In this document: positions 24,207 to 34,036 of the stretch, piece after piece | Numbering within the stretch: position 1 is the stretch's first letter | How the letters are laid out: every line of letters starts with the position of its first letter | Assembly: GCA_052116865.1 (NCBI GenBank) | Contig: JBQKKG010000011.1 | Coordinates: 60,111 to 124,110, forward strand | Source: CAUPWF01 sp963515125 | GTDB taxonomy: Bacteria > Bacillota > Clostridia > Lachnospirales > Lachnospiraceae | Direction: 5' to 3' | DNA: 64,000 bases | Program-made: the position numbers and the translations under genes | Notes under the pieces: model-generated | Told to the model about the DNA's origin: nothing | The model's database searches: none | What the model saw: the letters and a program-made list of their open reading frames with translations, nothing else

Positions 24207-25885
24207 TAGAGTTTGAGAAGTATTTTACAGACTTACTTGATAATAAAATTACAGCTTGTGACAAAATGAAGCGTGTGAGCAATATTCTACTAGAACAGTA
24301 TTCGAATCCAAACGAATTTCATTTTGATTTGGAAATAGCAAAAAGGCATACGGATTTCATTGAAAAATTCTGCAAACAGCCAAGTGGAAGGTTAGGAACA
24401 CCTTTAAAGCTAGAATTATTTCAAAAGGCGAGATTACAAGCACTATTTGGATTCGTTGATGATAACGATATAAGACAGTACAACGAATGTCTTATTGTAG
24501 AAGGTCGTAAAAACGGGAAAACAACAGAAACAGCAGCCGTTGAATGCAATATGTTAGTAAATGATAGGGAGGGTTCACCACAAATTTATAATATTGCAAC
24601 GATGTTAGATCAAGCAAAACTTGGATTTAATGCTTGTCACAAAATGGTACAGCAAAGCCCTATGCTTTCTAAACATATTAAGAAGAGAGCATCAGATTTG
24701 TATTTTAAAGCTAATTTTGGTTACATAAAAGCATTAGCAAGCAATAGTAATAGCTTAGACGGGTTGGATGTGCATTGTGCAGTAATAGATGAACTTGCAG
24801 CAATAAAAAATAGAGATATATATGATTTGATAAAACAAGCAATGGGGGCGAGAAGTCAACCGTTGCTTTTTTGCATAACAACAAATGGATTCATAAGAGA
24901 GGGAATATTTGATAAACAATATGAATATGCAAGAAACATTTTAGAAGGTAAGGCAGAAAATAGACGGTTCTTGCCTTTTATTTATGAATTGGATAATCCT
25001 AAAGAATGGGACAATGAGAAATATTGGATAAAAGCTAACCCGGGGCTAGGAACAATTAAATCAGTTGATTACTTAAGGCAGATGGTGGATAAAGCGAAGG
25101 ACGATCCATCTTTCAAACCTACAGTAATGGTTAAAGATTTCAACATTCCACAGACATCTGAGACTGCATGGCTTAGGTTTGAGGATTTAAAGAATGAGAC
25201 TAAACTTGTAGATGCACTTTTAGATTATAAGTTTGATTATGCAATAGGGTCATTTGATGCTGCCGATACAACAGACTTGAACAGTGCAAAAGTATTATGT
25301 ATGAGACCAGGAGATGTAAGAATTTATGTGAAGTCTATGTACTGGATACCACAGGAAGTAATTGACTTGCAGGAAATAAAAGGAGATAGACGAGAAAGGG
25401 ATAGCGTACCATATAGTTTATGGAAAACTCAAGGTTGGTTAAGAACTTGCCAAGGGAATAAATGCGATAAAAGGATATTTCTTGAATGGTTTAAAGAGTT
25501 GCGGGATGAAGAAGATTTATATGTTAATTTTATATTCTTTGATCCGTGGCACATAGACGATAGTTTGCTGAGAGAGTTTAAATCTGAATTTGGTAAGAAT
25601 TCTATGATTCCAGTTAGGCAAGGAGTTATGAGTCTAAGTCAACCAATGAAAGATTTAGCTGCTGAATTTAAAGCACATAACGTGATTTATGATAATAACC
25701 CAATTGATAGGTGGTGTTTATATAATACACAAGCAAAAACAGATGTTAACGGAAATATACAGCCAGTAAAGGAACTGGACTCTAGAAAGCGTATAGATGG
25801 AGCAGTAACATTTATTATGGGATACAAGGGGCTACAAGATAAAAAAGACGTATATATAAATCTGAATAGGGAGGTGGAGAATTAG
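24203..25885 (+). CDS. terL: Terminase large subunit
   Basis: 560 residues. The ATPase half has Walker A VEGRKNGKTT, Walker B VIDELAAI and the coupling ITTNG. The nuclease half has SFDAADTTDLN, FFDPWHID and KRIDGAVTF acidic residues for RNase H-like cutting. It packages DNA into the prohead. HK97/P27-associated type. Confidence 0.95.
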   Translation: MIEFEKYFTDLLDNKITACDKMKRVSNILLEQYSNPNEFHFDLEIAKRHTDFIEKFCKQPSGRLGTPLKLELFQKARLQALFGFVDDNDIRQYNECLIVEGRKNGKTTETAAVECNMLVNDREGSPQIYNIATMLDQAKLGFNACHKMVQQSPMLSKHIKKRASDLYFKANFGYIKALASNSNSLDGLDVHCAVIDELAAIKNRDIYDLIKQAMGARSQPLLFCITTNGFIREGIFDKQYEYARNILEGKAENRRFLPFIYELDNPKEWDNEKYWIKANPGLGTIKSVDYLRQMVDKAKDDPSFKPTVMVKDFNIPQTSETAWLRFEDLKNETKLVDALLDYKFDYAIGSFDAADTTDLNSAKVLCMRPGDVRIYVKSMYWIPQEVIDLQEIKGDRRERDSVPYSLWKTQGWLRTCQGNKCDKRIFLEWFKELRDEEDLYVNFIFFDPWHIDDSLLREFKSEFGKNSMIPVRQGVMSLSQPMKDLAAEFKAHNVIYDNNPIDRWCLYNTQAKTDVNGNIQPVKELDSRKRIDGAVTFIMGYKGLQDKKDVYINLNREVEN

Positions 25886-27088
25886 ATGTCAATTTTTGAT
25901 TCTATTAGAAAAAAAGAGAAGATGGAGCAAAAAGTAAATGACTATTTCAAACTCATGAATGCGTACATACCTAGATTTACTAGTTTTGAGGGGAGCATAT
26001 ATGAAATGGAATTGACTAGGTCTGCAATACATTCTTTTGCAACACACGTAAGTAAATTAAAACCAGAAGTAAAAGGCACAGGAAACAAGCAACTCGAAAG
26101 AATGCTACAGACAAAGCCAAACTACTTGATGGATACAAAAAAGTACTTGTACAGGCTTGCAACTGTGTACATGGTAGATAATACTGCATTTATAGCACCT
26201 CTTTATGATGATTGCATGGAAATAGAAGGATTTTACCCTCTGTCAACAAAAAAGACAAGCATAGTTGATTATGAAGGAAATAGGTATATTAGATATGATT
26301 TCGGAAACGGTAGACATGGTTCAATAGAGATTGAAAAAGTAGGAATCATGAACCAATTCCAATACAATGATGAACTGTTTGGAGATTCTAATGCATGTCT
26401 TAGACCGACAATGGATTTGATACATACGCAAAATCAAGGAATCATAGAGGGGGTAAAAAATAGCGCATCATTAAGGTTTATGGCAAAACTTGCACAGACA
26501 TTAAAGCCGAAAGACATTGAGGAAGAAAAAAAGAACTTTATGAAAAGCAACCTTTCAGCTGAAAATAATGGTGGTGTATTGCTATTTGATACGAAATACG
26601 AGGATGTAAAACAGATAGATAGCAAGCCATTTGTGGTAAATCCAATTCAAATGTCGCAAATAAAAGAAAATGTATTCAACTATTTTGGAACAAATGAGAA
26701 CATATTACAAAATAAGTTTAATTCTGATGAATGGTCTGCGTATTATGAAGGAAAAATTGAACCTTTTGCAATTGAAGCAAGTCTAGTACATACAAATATG
26801 AAATTTAATCAAAGACAAGTAGCTTTTGGAAATCAAATCATGTTTACTGCTAACAGATCACAGTATATGAGCAACACTGAAAAGTTGCAAACAGTTACAC
26901 AGCTATTTGATAGAGGATTCATGACACATAACCAAGGACTTGAAATATTCAACATGTCACCAGTAGAAAATGGAGATAAGAGGTTTATACGTAGAGAGTA
27001 TATTGAAACAAATAACTTAGATGATCAAGAAAACTTAGTAAAAAATGAAGTTAATAATAATGAGAAAGGCGGTGAGGACAATGAGTAG
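25886..27088 (+). CDS. Portal protein, HK97 family
   Basis: 400 residues. FYPLSTKKTSIV, then NQGIIEGVKNSASLRFMAKL and the long C-terminal WSAYYEGKIEPFAIEASLVH, are the portal wing and stem features. It forms the dodecameric vertex for packaging and tail joining. It overlaps the protease start by 8 nt. Confidence 0.93.
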   Translation: MSIFDSIRKKEKMEQKVNDYFKLMNAYIPRFTSFEGSIYEMELTRSAIHSFATHVSKLKPEVKGTGNKQLERMLQTKPNYLMDTKKYLYRLATVYMVDNTAFIAPLYDDCMEIEGFYPLSTKKTSIVDYEGNRYIRYDFGNGRHGSIEIEKVGIMNQFQYNDELFGDSNACLRPTMDLIHTQNQGIIEGVKNSASLRFMAKLAQTLKPKDIEEEKKNFMKSNLSAENNGGVLLFDTKYEDVKQIDSKPFVVNPIQMSQIKENVFNYFGTNENILQNKFNSDEWSAYYEGKIEPFAIEASLVHTNMKFNQRQVAFGNQIMFTANRSQYMSNTEKLQTVTQLFDRGFMTHNQGLEIFNMSPVENGDKRFIRREYIETNNLDDQENLVKNEVNNNEKGGEDNE

Positions 27089-27740
27089 AGAGACAGATAA
27101 TATTGAGAAATTAATGGCCGATAAAAACGTAGAGTTCAGAGAATTTAAACTAACAAAAATTGAAACAAGAAAAAATGAAGATGATACAGAGTCTCTAGTT
27201 ATAGAGGGTGTTCCGTGCGTGTTTGATACTGAAACAATTTTATACAAAGGAAAACATTACGAATACAGAGAGAAAATAGATAAAGGCGCTTTCAATGGGG
27301 CAGATATGACGGATGTTATATTTAATTTCAACCATTGCGGAAGGGTATATTCGAGAACTAGAAACAAATCTTTAGAATTGGAAGTAAAAAAAGACGGACT
27401 TCACATGATATCAACTCTAATGGGTGATGATGAAGGACATGCACAACTTTATAGAGATATTAAAAGCGGATTGATAGATAAAATGTCATTCGCTTTTTCT
27501 GTTAAAGAAAGTACATACGAATCAATTGAGAGATCTGATGGACTGAACGTGGAAATACGGACGGTTACTAAGATAGATAAGTTGTACGATGTTAGTGCTG
27601 TGGACATTCCGGCATATGACACAACAACTATATCAGCACGTAACGTTTTTGATGCGGAAAGAGAAAAACGAGAAGCGGAAAGTGAAAAACGTGCAAAGGA
27701 ACTATTGAAACTTAAACTAAAATTAGAAGGAGTATTTTAA
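27081..27740 (+). CDS. Prohead protease, HK97 family
   Basis: 219 residues from ATG 27081, which follows GGTGAGG. VIEGVPCVFDTETI, IFNFNHCGRV (catalytic His), GLIDKMSFAFSV (catalytic Ser region) and YDVSAVDIPAYDTT are the family motifs. The C-terminal 45 residues form a charged helix, probably the removable scaffold-like tail. Confidence 0.93.
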   Translation: MSRETDNIEKLMADKNVEFREFKLTKIETRKNEDDTESLVIEGVPCVFDTETILYKGKHYEYREKIDKGAFNGADMTDVIFNFNHCGRVYSRTRNKSLELEVKKDGLHMISTLMGDDEGHAQLYRDIKSGLIDKMSFAFSVKESTYESIERSDGLNVEIRTVTKIDKLYDVSAVDIPAYDTTTISARNVFDAEREKREAESEKRAKELLKLKLKLEGVF

Positions 27741-27741
27741 A

Positions 27742-28875
27742 ATGGGACGATTAAAAGAAATTGAAACTAGGTTATCATCTATTAAAGCAGAACTGGAAAT
27801 AGAAGGAGCGGACATTAGCGCATTATCAACGGAAACAGATGTGTTGCTAGAAGAAAGAACCAATTTAATGAAAGAAATCGAGACAAGAAAAGCAACGTTA
27901 GAAAGAGTGGCACAAATCCAATTAGAAAAAGGAGAACCAATTGTGAAAGAAGAAAAAAGAACATTTGAAATTGAATCAAAAGAGTACAGAAATGCATGGT
28001 TAAAAAATATCAGAAAGATGGAACTTACGGATGCCGAAAAAAGAGCTCTTACAACAGGAACATCTAGTGCAGGTTCAGTAGTTCCAACAACTACATCAAA
28101 TAAGATAATTGATAAAGTTAAGCAGTATTGCCCAATGCTTGATAAAATTGAGCTTTTACATATAGCTGGTAGTGTAACTGTACCAGCAGAAGGAACAACA
28201 ACAGACGCAGCATTACATACAGAAGGCGCTTCTATCACAGGAGATGAAGACACATTATCAAATGTAACATTAAATGGATTTGAAATTACGAAACTTGTTA
28301 CAATTTCAAAATCAGTCGAAACAATGTCTATTGATGCATTTGAAAATTGGTTAACAAATAAAATTGCTCGCAAAGTTGCAGATAAGATCAATGCATTAAT
28401 TATTAGTGGGACTGGTACTAACCAGCCACAGGGAGCAAACGCAATTATATGGGATAATACAAACTCGGTAACAGTTGCTAAAGCAGCATCATTGACAGAA
28501 GCAAATGTAACAACAGTAGTTTCATTAATGAACGGTGGATACTTAACAGATGCAGAATGGTATATGTCATCAAGTACATTCTTCTCAGACTTCTATCAAT
28601 TAATGAACAACAGCAAGAATAATGTAGTAACAGAAACGAATGGAACATACAGAGTAATGGGTAAGGTTGTTAACTTTGATGACAGAGTAACAGCACATGA
28701 AGCAATTCTTGGAGATTTCTACAGAGGATATCTAGGAAACCTGCAGGAAGATGTAACATTAACATCACAGTTTGTAGTGCGTGAGAATTCATTTGATTTC
28801 TTAGGATGTGCAATATTTGATGGTAAAGTTCAAGCCAAAGAAGCATTTGTTAAAATTGCAAAAGCAACAGCCTAG
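27742..28875 (+). CDS. Major capsid protein, HK97 fold
   Basis: 377 residues. Residues 1-90 are a charged coiled coil, the delta-domain that serves as internal scaffold and is cut off by the protease. From TTGTSSAGSVVPTTTSNKI onward come the shell domain, with KLVTISKSVETMSIDAFENW and WYMSSSTFFSDFYQL. It begins one nt after the protease stop. Confidence 0.95.
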   Translation: MGRLKEIETRLSSIKAELEIEGADISALSTETDVLLEERTNLMKEIETRKATLERVAQIQLEKGEPIVKEEKRTFEIESKEYRNAWLKNIRKMELTDAEKRALTTGTSSAGSVVPTTTSNKIIDKVKQYCPMLDKIELLHIAGSVTVPAEGTTTDAALHTEGASITGDEDTLSNVTLNGFEITKLVTISKSVETMSIDAFENWLTNKIARKVADKINALIISGTGTNQPQGANAIIWDNTNSVTVAKAASLTEANVTTVVSLMNGGYLTDAEWYMSSSTFFSDFYQLMNNSKNNVVTETNGTYRVMGKVVNFDDRVTAHEAILGDFYRGYLGNLQEDVTLTSQFVVRENSFDFLGCAIFDGKVQAKEAFVKIAKATA

Positions 28876-28891
28876 TAAAGGGGTGATTTAA

Positions 28892-29158
28892 TTGCTGGAT
28901 GAAATAAAAAAATCTATGAGGATAAATCACGAATTGCTTAATAAAGACATCCAGAGAAATATTGATGCCTGCCTGCTTGATTTAGAGCGGGTGGGAGTTG
29001 ATAAAAATAAGCAAAGTGAGTTATTAACAAAAGCATGTGAACTATATTGTAAATGGCATTTTGATTATCTATGTAAAGGAGATCAATCTCGGAAAAATTA
29101 CGAGAACTTACGTGATGCAATGAGTTTGGCAGGTGATTATAAATGTACAACGATATAA
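28892..29158 (+). CDS. Head-tail connector (gp6-like)
   Basis: 88 residues from TTG 28892 with GGGGTGA upstream. Helical, with ACELYCKWHFDYL and a final AMSLAGDY, the pattern of HK97 gp6-like adaptors that join portal to tail. Confidence 0.75.
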   Translation: MLDEIKKSMRINHELLNKDIQRNIDACLLDLERVGVDKNKQSELLTKACELYCKWHFDYLCKGDQSRKNYENLRDAMSLAGDYKCTTI

Positions 29159-29451
29159 TCAAATTAGTTAAAATCAAAAAAACAGTAAATGAGTATGGGG
29201 ACATAACAGATACAGAAACTGAAAAAATAGTATTTGCTGAATTAAAGAGTATAACGCAAAGCGAATTTTATCAAGCGCAATCTGTTGGTTTAAAACCAGA
29301 AATTAAATTTACTATTGCGGACTATTACGATTATTGCGGAGAAAGTATAATAAGATACAAAGAAAGAGAATTAGAAGAAGATTATAGCGTTATACGTACA
29401 TATAGAGTCGGAAATGAATTAGAAATTGTGTGTAAGAGGGGTATTGACTAA
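29143..29451 (+). CDS. Head closure / head-tail adaptor protein
   Basis: 102 residues. VNEYGDITDTETEKIVFAELKS ... IADYYDYCGESIIRYKERE ... YSVIRTYRVGNELEIVCKR is the standard beta-barrel head-closure pattern. Overlaps the previous gene by 16 nt. Confidence 0.82.
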   Translation: MYNDIIKLVKIKKTVNEYGDITDTETEKIVFAELKSITQSEFYQAQSVGLKPEIKFTIADYYDYCGESIIRYKERELEEDYSVIRTYRVGNELEIVCKRGID

Positions 29452-29915
29452 TGGGTGTGCCGAAATCAGTTGTAAAATTAAGTAAAAATGGAATTGAGTA
29501 TACATCTAACGTGGACAAGTGTCAGTATCTTATTCACGAACTTACAAGAGCAGCGTTGCGAGATGTTGGCAAATTTCTTGTGAAAGAATTTAGGGATAGA
29601 TATTATTCACATTTCAAAAGGCATACTGGTGACGGTGGAAGGGCTACAAAGTATAAGGTTATTTCAAGTGCTAGTACACAATATCCAAGAGTTCAAATAG
29701 GACTTAAAACAGGAAAGACAGACGGATTCTATTCATATTTTCAAGAATTCGGAAGTTCAAGAACTCCAAGGCTTGGATTATTAACAAAATCTGCTGAAAG
29801 TAATGTAGCGGAAATTGTGAAAATTGAAAGTCAATATCTTAGTTCACTTGAGGATGAAGCATCAGCTTTGGCTCTAATTAATGAAAGTGAAATGGAAGGT
29901 GATGCAAGTGAGTAA
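29451..29915 (+). CDS. HK97 gp10-like tail component
   Basis: 154 residues. RAALRDVGKFLVKEFRDRYY, followed by YPRVQIGLKTGKTDGFYSYFQEFGSSRTPR, is the gp10 signature. It is a minor tail/neck protein. Overlaps the closure gene stop by one base. Confidence 0.82.
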   Translation: MGVPKSVVKLSKNGIEYTSNVDKCQYLIHELTRAALRDVGKFLVKEFRDRYYSHFKRHTGDGGRATKYKVISSASTQYPRVQIGLKTGKTDGFYSYFQEFGSSRTPRLGLLTKSAESNVAEIVKIESQYLSSLEDEASALALINESEMEGDASE

Positions 29916-30279
29916 AACCAATGAATTACGTAAACTGGTCATGCAATTGTTAAAAACAAAGTGCGAAAATATATATTACGAAAATGCAGTTAACGAATCA
30001 ATGTATCCACACGTAGTCTTTGCATTGTCTGACATAAACAATAACGATTTGAATAGAAGCGATATTACTTTAGAGATAGATATATGGGACAAGAGCGAAA
30101 GTGCATTTTTAATTGAAAATCTATCTGATGAAATTGAGGAATTATTTAGGTCGAAAAACATACCTAGCAATACAATTCTTCCAACTTTTTACTTAATTGA
30201 TAGAAGAAAGGTACTAGATGAAGATAAAAAAATAAAACATAGATTAGTTAGAGTTTTAATACAAAATTATGAAAGGTAA
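29908..30279 (+). CDS. Tail terminator / completion protein
   Basis: About 123 residues from GTG 29908 after GGAAGGTGA. YPHVVFALSDINNNDLNRSDITLEIDIWDKSE and IKHRLVRVLIQNYER are typical of the tail-completion family placed before the major tail gene. Confidence 0.75.
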   Translation: MSKTNELRKLVMQLLKTKCENIYYENAVNESMYPHVVFALSDINNNDLNRSDITLEIDIWDKSESAFLIENLSDEIEELFRSKNIPSNTILPTFYLIDRRKVLDEDKKIKHRLVRVLIQNYER

Positions 30280-30288
30280 GGTGGTAAA

Positions 30289-30807
30289 ATGCCTAAATAT
30301 CAAGGAACTGGAGTAGTTACTAGCAATGATTTTAAAAAGGTTAAATTTGTTGCTACAACAAAGAATAAAACACCAATAACCATATCACTTGAAAATGCAA
30401 TTAATATGGGTAATATTGAGTGGACATTTGCAGATAAAGACGATGTAGTTGCTGAAATAGTATTTACAGCTGTATATGACAATACAGATAGTGCATCAAC
30501 AACAACAAAAGAGCCTTGGACAATTGAAGTTAACGGGTCTTTAGTAAATGTAAATGATGCTATCATGACAAATGCAGGTATCTTATATATCGAAGAAACA
30601 CCAATTGCGTTGTCAAGAGGTGGTGGTAAATTCTTGGTAGAAAGAGAATATAGGGAAATTAATGCAGACGGTGATAGGGGTCCGGTAAAAGGGAGAATTT
30701 CAATGGATGCTTCTAGAGCATCGCTTACACTTAACACGCTTGAAATCATAACATCATTAAGTAATTTGTATCCTGCAATAGAAACAGTAACAGTACCGGG
30801 GGCTTAG
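30289..30807 (+). CDS. Major tail protein
   Basis: 172 residues, beta-rich: TISLENAINMGNIEWTFADKDD, WTIEVNGSLVNVNDAIMTNAG and LFLVEREY-like strands. Position between tail completion and tail chaperone, and size, support the tube subunit. A terminator hairpin overlaps its stop codon. Confidence 0.82.
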   Translation: MPKYQGTGVVTSNDFKKVKFVATTKNKTPITISLENAINMGNIEWTFADKDDVVAEIVFTAVYDNTDSASTTTKEPWTIEVNGSLVNVNDAIMTNAGILYIEETPIALSRGGGKFLVEREYREINADGDRGPVKGRISMDASRASLTLNTLEIITSLSNLYPAIETVTVPGA

Positions 30808-30822
30808 TGCCCTCGGTTTTTT
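30795..30822 (+). terminator. Terminator at the end of the major tail gene
   Basis: ACCGGGGGC (30795-30803) pairs with GCCCTCGGT (30809-30817) around TTAGT, followed by six T. The stop codon TAG lies in the loop. It may lower expression of downstream tail genes relative to the abundant capsid and tube proteins. Confidence 0.8.
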
Positions 30823-30833
30823 AGGAGGTAAAT

Positions 30834-31172
30834 ATGAGAAAACTACAAACACAGGATGTATTTAAAGCAATAAAAGTTATAAATTCAGCAGATTTGAAAA
30901 CAGAGTTTAAGCAAATTGTTGAAATGGCCAGAGAGAAAAAAACATCTGTAAGTGAATTGGGATTTGATATAATTTTTAAATTATTAGAAAAGGTTAGTGG
31001 CAGCAAGACGGAACTTGAAATCTATGAGTTTTTATCTGGCCCATTAGAATGTTCGGTGAAAGAAGTAAAAGAAATGGATATCATAAGTTTAGTTACTGGA
31101 TTAAAGGATTGTGCTGACTTTGAAAGTTGGAAGGTTTTTTTCAAGTCTGTATCAGCTTTGACGACGAGATAG
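30834..31172 (+). CDS. Tail assembly chaperone, short form (gpG-like)
   Basis: 112 residues, helical. It lies between the major tail gene and the tape measure, has AGGAGG upstream, and its end carries a slippery sequence. It helps fold and load the tape measure during tail assembly. Confidence 0.85.
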   Translation: MRKLQTQDVFKAIKVINSADLKTEFKQIVEMAREKKTSVSELGFDIIFKLLEKVSGSKTELEIYEFLSGPLECSVKEVKEMDIISLVTGLKDCADFESWKVFFKSVSALTTR

Positions 31173-31447
31173 AAGCCAAAGAACTGATACTCAGAAGGTA
31201 TAACAATATAAGCTATATTCTATCTATGGAAGTCAATGACTTCCTTTTATTTTTGCAAAAAGCAAGAGAAAAAGAGAAAGAAGAAAGATTATTTCAACAA
31301 TGGTTAACGTTTTTACCAAGGATGGACAAGAAGACATATGTTTCATTTCAAGAATACTTTGAAAGCGCAACAGGAAAAAATATTGACAAAAGAAATAAAG
31401 AAGAAATTATACAAGAAATAAAAATTCTCCACGGAATGGAGGTGTAA
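30834..31447 (+). CDS. Tail assembly chaperone, -1 frameshift fusion (gpGT-like)
   Basis: The codons GTT TTT TTC at 31134-31142 contain the canonical slippery heptamer T TTT TTC (31136-31142). A -1 slip leaves the short frame and enters a frame open to 31447 that has no ribosome site or ATG of its own, giving about 204 residues. The extension ends in YVSFQEYFESATGKNIDKRN. This mirrors lambda G/GT. Confidence 0.82.
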
Positions 31448-31449
31448 CA

Positions 31450-33219
31450 TTGGATATTTTTAAATTAGTAGGTTCTATATTTGTTGACAATAGCAAGGCG
31501 AATGAATCCATTCAAAAAACAGACGAAAAAGCAAGTGGTCTAGGTAATAAATTTTTACAAGGAGTTGGCACAGCTGCAAAATGGGGCGCTGGTGTTGTAG
31601 CTGCAGCAGGAGCAGGAGCAGTGGCTCTTGGCGGAGTTGCTATAAAAGCAGCGGGAGCAATGGATGAAATAGACAAAGGTTCTGCAAAAATAGGAATCTC
31701 AAAGCAGGCATATCAAGAATGGGGCTATGTTTTAGGTCAAAACGGAATGGACATAAGCAAACTAGAAGTTGGTATGAAAACACTTGTATCATCTATGGAT
31801 GGTGCTGCTAACGGAACAAAATCAGCACAAGAGAAATTTGACGCACTAGGTCTTTCCGTATTTGATGCTAATGGAAATCTAAAAGACCAAGAAACAATGA
31901 TGAACGAAACAATGTATGCACTTGCAAACATGGAAAATGGAACAGAAAAAGCGAGACTTGCTACAGAACTATTTGGTAAGTCTGGTGTTGAAATGATGCC
32001 AATGCTAAATGGTGGTGCTGCTGGAATGGAGGAATTAACGCAAAGGGCACATGACCTCGGTCTTGTTGTTTCTGATGATGCTGTAACTGCAGGTGTTGTT
32101 TTAGGAGACACAATAGATGATGTAAAACAAGCATTTGAAGCTATAGTAAATAAAATCGGTATAGCTGTTATGCCTATTTTTCAAGAGTTTTTAGATTGGA
32201 TATTATCTCACATGCCAGAAATACAAACTGTAATATCAGCTGTGTTTGATGTAATAGGATTTATAGTTACAGCGGTATTTGGTAAAATATCAGAATTTTT
32301 TTCAATTTTAGATGGCATTTTAAGTGAAAAACAAATTTCATTTTCTCTTGTTGTCGAATTTTTAAAAGCTATTATGTTAGATTTATTTACGGTTATTCAA
32401 ACAATTTGGAATACAATTGGAAAACCTGTATTTGATTTTATATCAATGGCAGTATCACTTGTTGCTAGTTATTTTGCTCAGAAGATGCCAGAAATAAAAG
32501 AATTTTTCGCACAAGCCGTAACTGATATAAAAGCATATTGGGATACAAACTTGAAACCATGTTTAGAAGCAATAGGATCATTTATAAACAACGTTTTGGC
32601 GCCAGCTTTTAAATATGTATTTAACAACATAATTGTTCCAGTTGTTGATGCTTGCTTTAATGGAATTAAAAGTTTGTGGAACAATTCATTAAAACCAATT
32701 TTAACAGGAATAACAGATTTCTTAACTGGTATTTTTACATTAAATTTCACACAAGCATTTAGTGGAATAGTAGAAGCTGTAAAAGGAATATTTGGTGGAA
32801 TTGTATCAGTTGTAAAGACACCTATTAATGCAGTAATTGGAATAGTAAATAAATTTATAGATAGCCTTAATCAATTAAAGGTGCCGGATTGGGTTCCAGG
32901 TATTGGAGGAAATGGAGTAAACATAGGACATATACCATTACTTGCAAAAGGTGGAACTATTCTTGGAAGTGGTAAGGCGATTGTTGGAGAAGCAGGACCG
33001 GAACTACTAGATTTGCCAGCAGGAGCAAGAGTACAGCCATTGGGTGCAAAAAGCACTTTGAACGATGATAGATTAGCGGAAATTATGCAAGCTGTTTTAT
33101 CAGAAATCAGATTTTTAAATGAGAATTTATATGAAATGATTGTAGATGCATTAGTAAATGGTGTAAGCGTTGATGTGGATAGCAGAGAGATAATAAGGGT
33201 GGTGAGAAAGTATGCGTGA
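31450..33219 (+). CDS. Tape measure protein
   Basis: 589 residues from TTG 31450 after GGAGGTG. The N-terminal IFKLVGSIFVDNSKANESI and Ala/Gly-rich helix, the KIGISKQAYQEWGYVLGQNGMD block, long hydrophobic helices (about 230-480) and the GGTILGSGKAIVGEAGPELL end are typical. It sets tail length; at about 0.15 nm per residue the tail would be near 90 nm (inference). Confidence 0.93.
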   Translation: MDIFKLVGSIFVDNSKANESIQKTDEKASGLGNKFLQGVGTAAKWGAGVVAAAGAGAVALGGVAIKAAGAMDEIDKGSAKIGISKQAYQEWGYVLGQNGMDISKLEVGMKTLVSSMDGAANGTKSAQEKFDALGLSVFDANGNLKDQETMMNETMYALANMENGTEKARLATELFGKSGVEMMPMLNGGAAGMEELTQRAHDLGLVVSDDAVTAGVVLGDTIDDVKQAFEAIVNKIGIAVMPIFQEFLDWILSHMPEIQTVISAVFDVIGFIVTAVFGKISEFFSILDGILSEKQISFSLVVEFLKAIMLDLFTVIQTIWNTIGKPVFDFISMAVSLVASYFAQKMPEIKEFFAQAVTDIKAYWDTNLKPCLEAIGSFINNVLAPAFKYVFNNIIVPVVDACFNGIKSLWNNSLKPILTGITDFLTGIFTLNFTQAFSGIVEAVKGIFGGIVSVVKTPINAVIGIVNKFIDSLNQLKVPDWVPGIGGNGVNIGHIPLLAKGGTILGSGKAIVGEAGPELLDLPAGARVQPLGAKSTLNDDRLAEIMQAVLSEIRFLNENLYEMIVDALVNGVSVDVDSREIIRVVRKYA

Positions 33220-34036
33220 TAGTGTGATATACACAAACCATTACGGTGAAAAAATTGTATTTGGAGAAGGGAAAATATTGATAAATGAGAACGATTTGAG
33301 GGACTATGAGTGGTCTTATTCTTCTGACTTTGGTAAGATATCAAACTTCACGCGTGCAATCACAAAAAAGAAACTACCAGTTGTTATATGTTGCGATACA
33401 AGAGAAGAATCCTTGAAAGTTAGGAACCGAATATATGAGATTTTAGAAAAAGATATTATAGACAAAATTAAGGGCACTATGGAAATAGGAGATTACAAAT
33501 CAGAATGCTATATAATTTCTTCAAAAAAATCTGATTATACACAAAATAATATATCTTGCAATTTAACGCTAACTGTTTTATTTGAAAATCCATCATGGAT
33601 AAAAAATACGTTGTATACATTTGAAAAAAAAGAAAATGAGCAATTGTCTGAATGGTTAGATTTTGAATACGATTTTGAATATGATTTTGCAGGAGATACA
33701 AGCAATATGGAATTAGTAAATTCTAATTTTGAAGATTCATGTTTTATATTTAGAATATACGGTGCATGTGTTAATCCTAAAATATTTATTGATAGCCACG
33801 AATATTCAGTTTCATGCGTAGTTAATACTGGGGAATATTTAACAATAGACAGTATGTCAAAAGAAGTGTATGTGACAAAAATAAATGGTGAGAAGGTAAA
33901 TGTTTATAGCAAACGAGGAACTATTGATTATATTTATGAAAAGATAAGACCAGGTACACACTCCGTTTCAACAAGTACGGATTTTAGCTTCGAAATATGC
34001 ATAATAGAAGAAAGGAGCGAGCCGATATGGATTTAA
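33212..34036 (+). CDS. Distal tail protein (Dit)
   Basis: 274 residues. DYEWSYSSDFGKISNFTRAI and the NLTLTVLFENPSWIKNTLYTF strand-loop are features of siphovirus Dit proteins, with a C-terminal galectin-like part. It forms the tail-tip ring and overlaps the tape measure by 8 nt. Confidence 0.85.
   Translation: MRDSVIYTNHYGEKIVFGEGKILINENDLRDYEWSYSSDFGKISNFTRAITKKKLPVVICCDTREESLKVRNRIYEILEKDIIDKIKGTMEIGDYKSECYIISSKKSDYTQNNISCNLTLTVLFENPSWIKNTLYTFEKKENEQLSEWLDFEYDFEYDFAGDTSNMELVNSNFEDSCFIFRIYGACVNPKIFIDSHEYSVSCVVNTGEYLTIDSMSKEVYVTKINGEKVNVYSKRGTIDYIYEKIRPGTHSVSTSTDFSFEICIIEERSEPIWI

Noticed and set aside
31127..31447. Separate tail gene starting at TTG 31127
   Set aside because: No ribosome site, starts inside the chaperone gene, and the slippery sequence explains the frame as a -1 extension.
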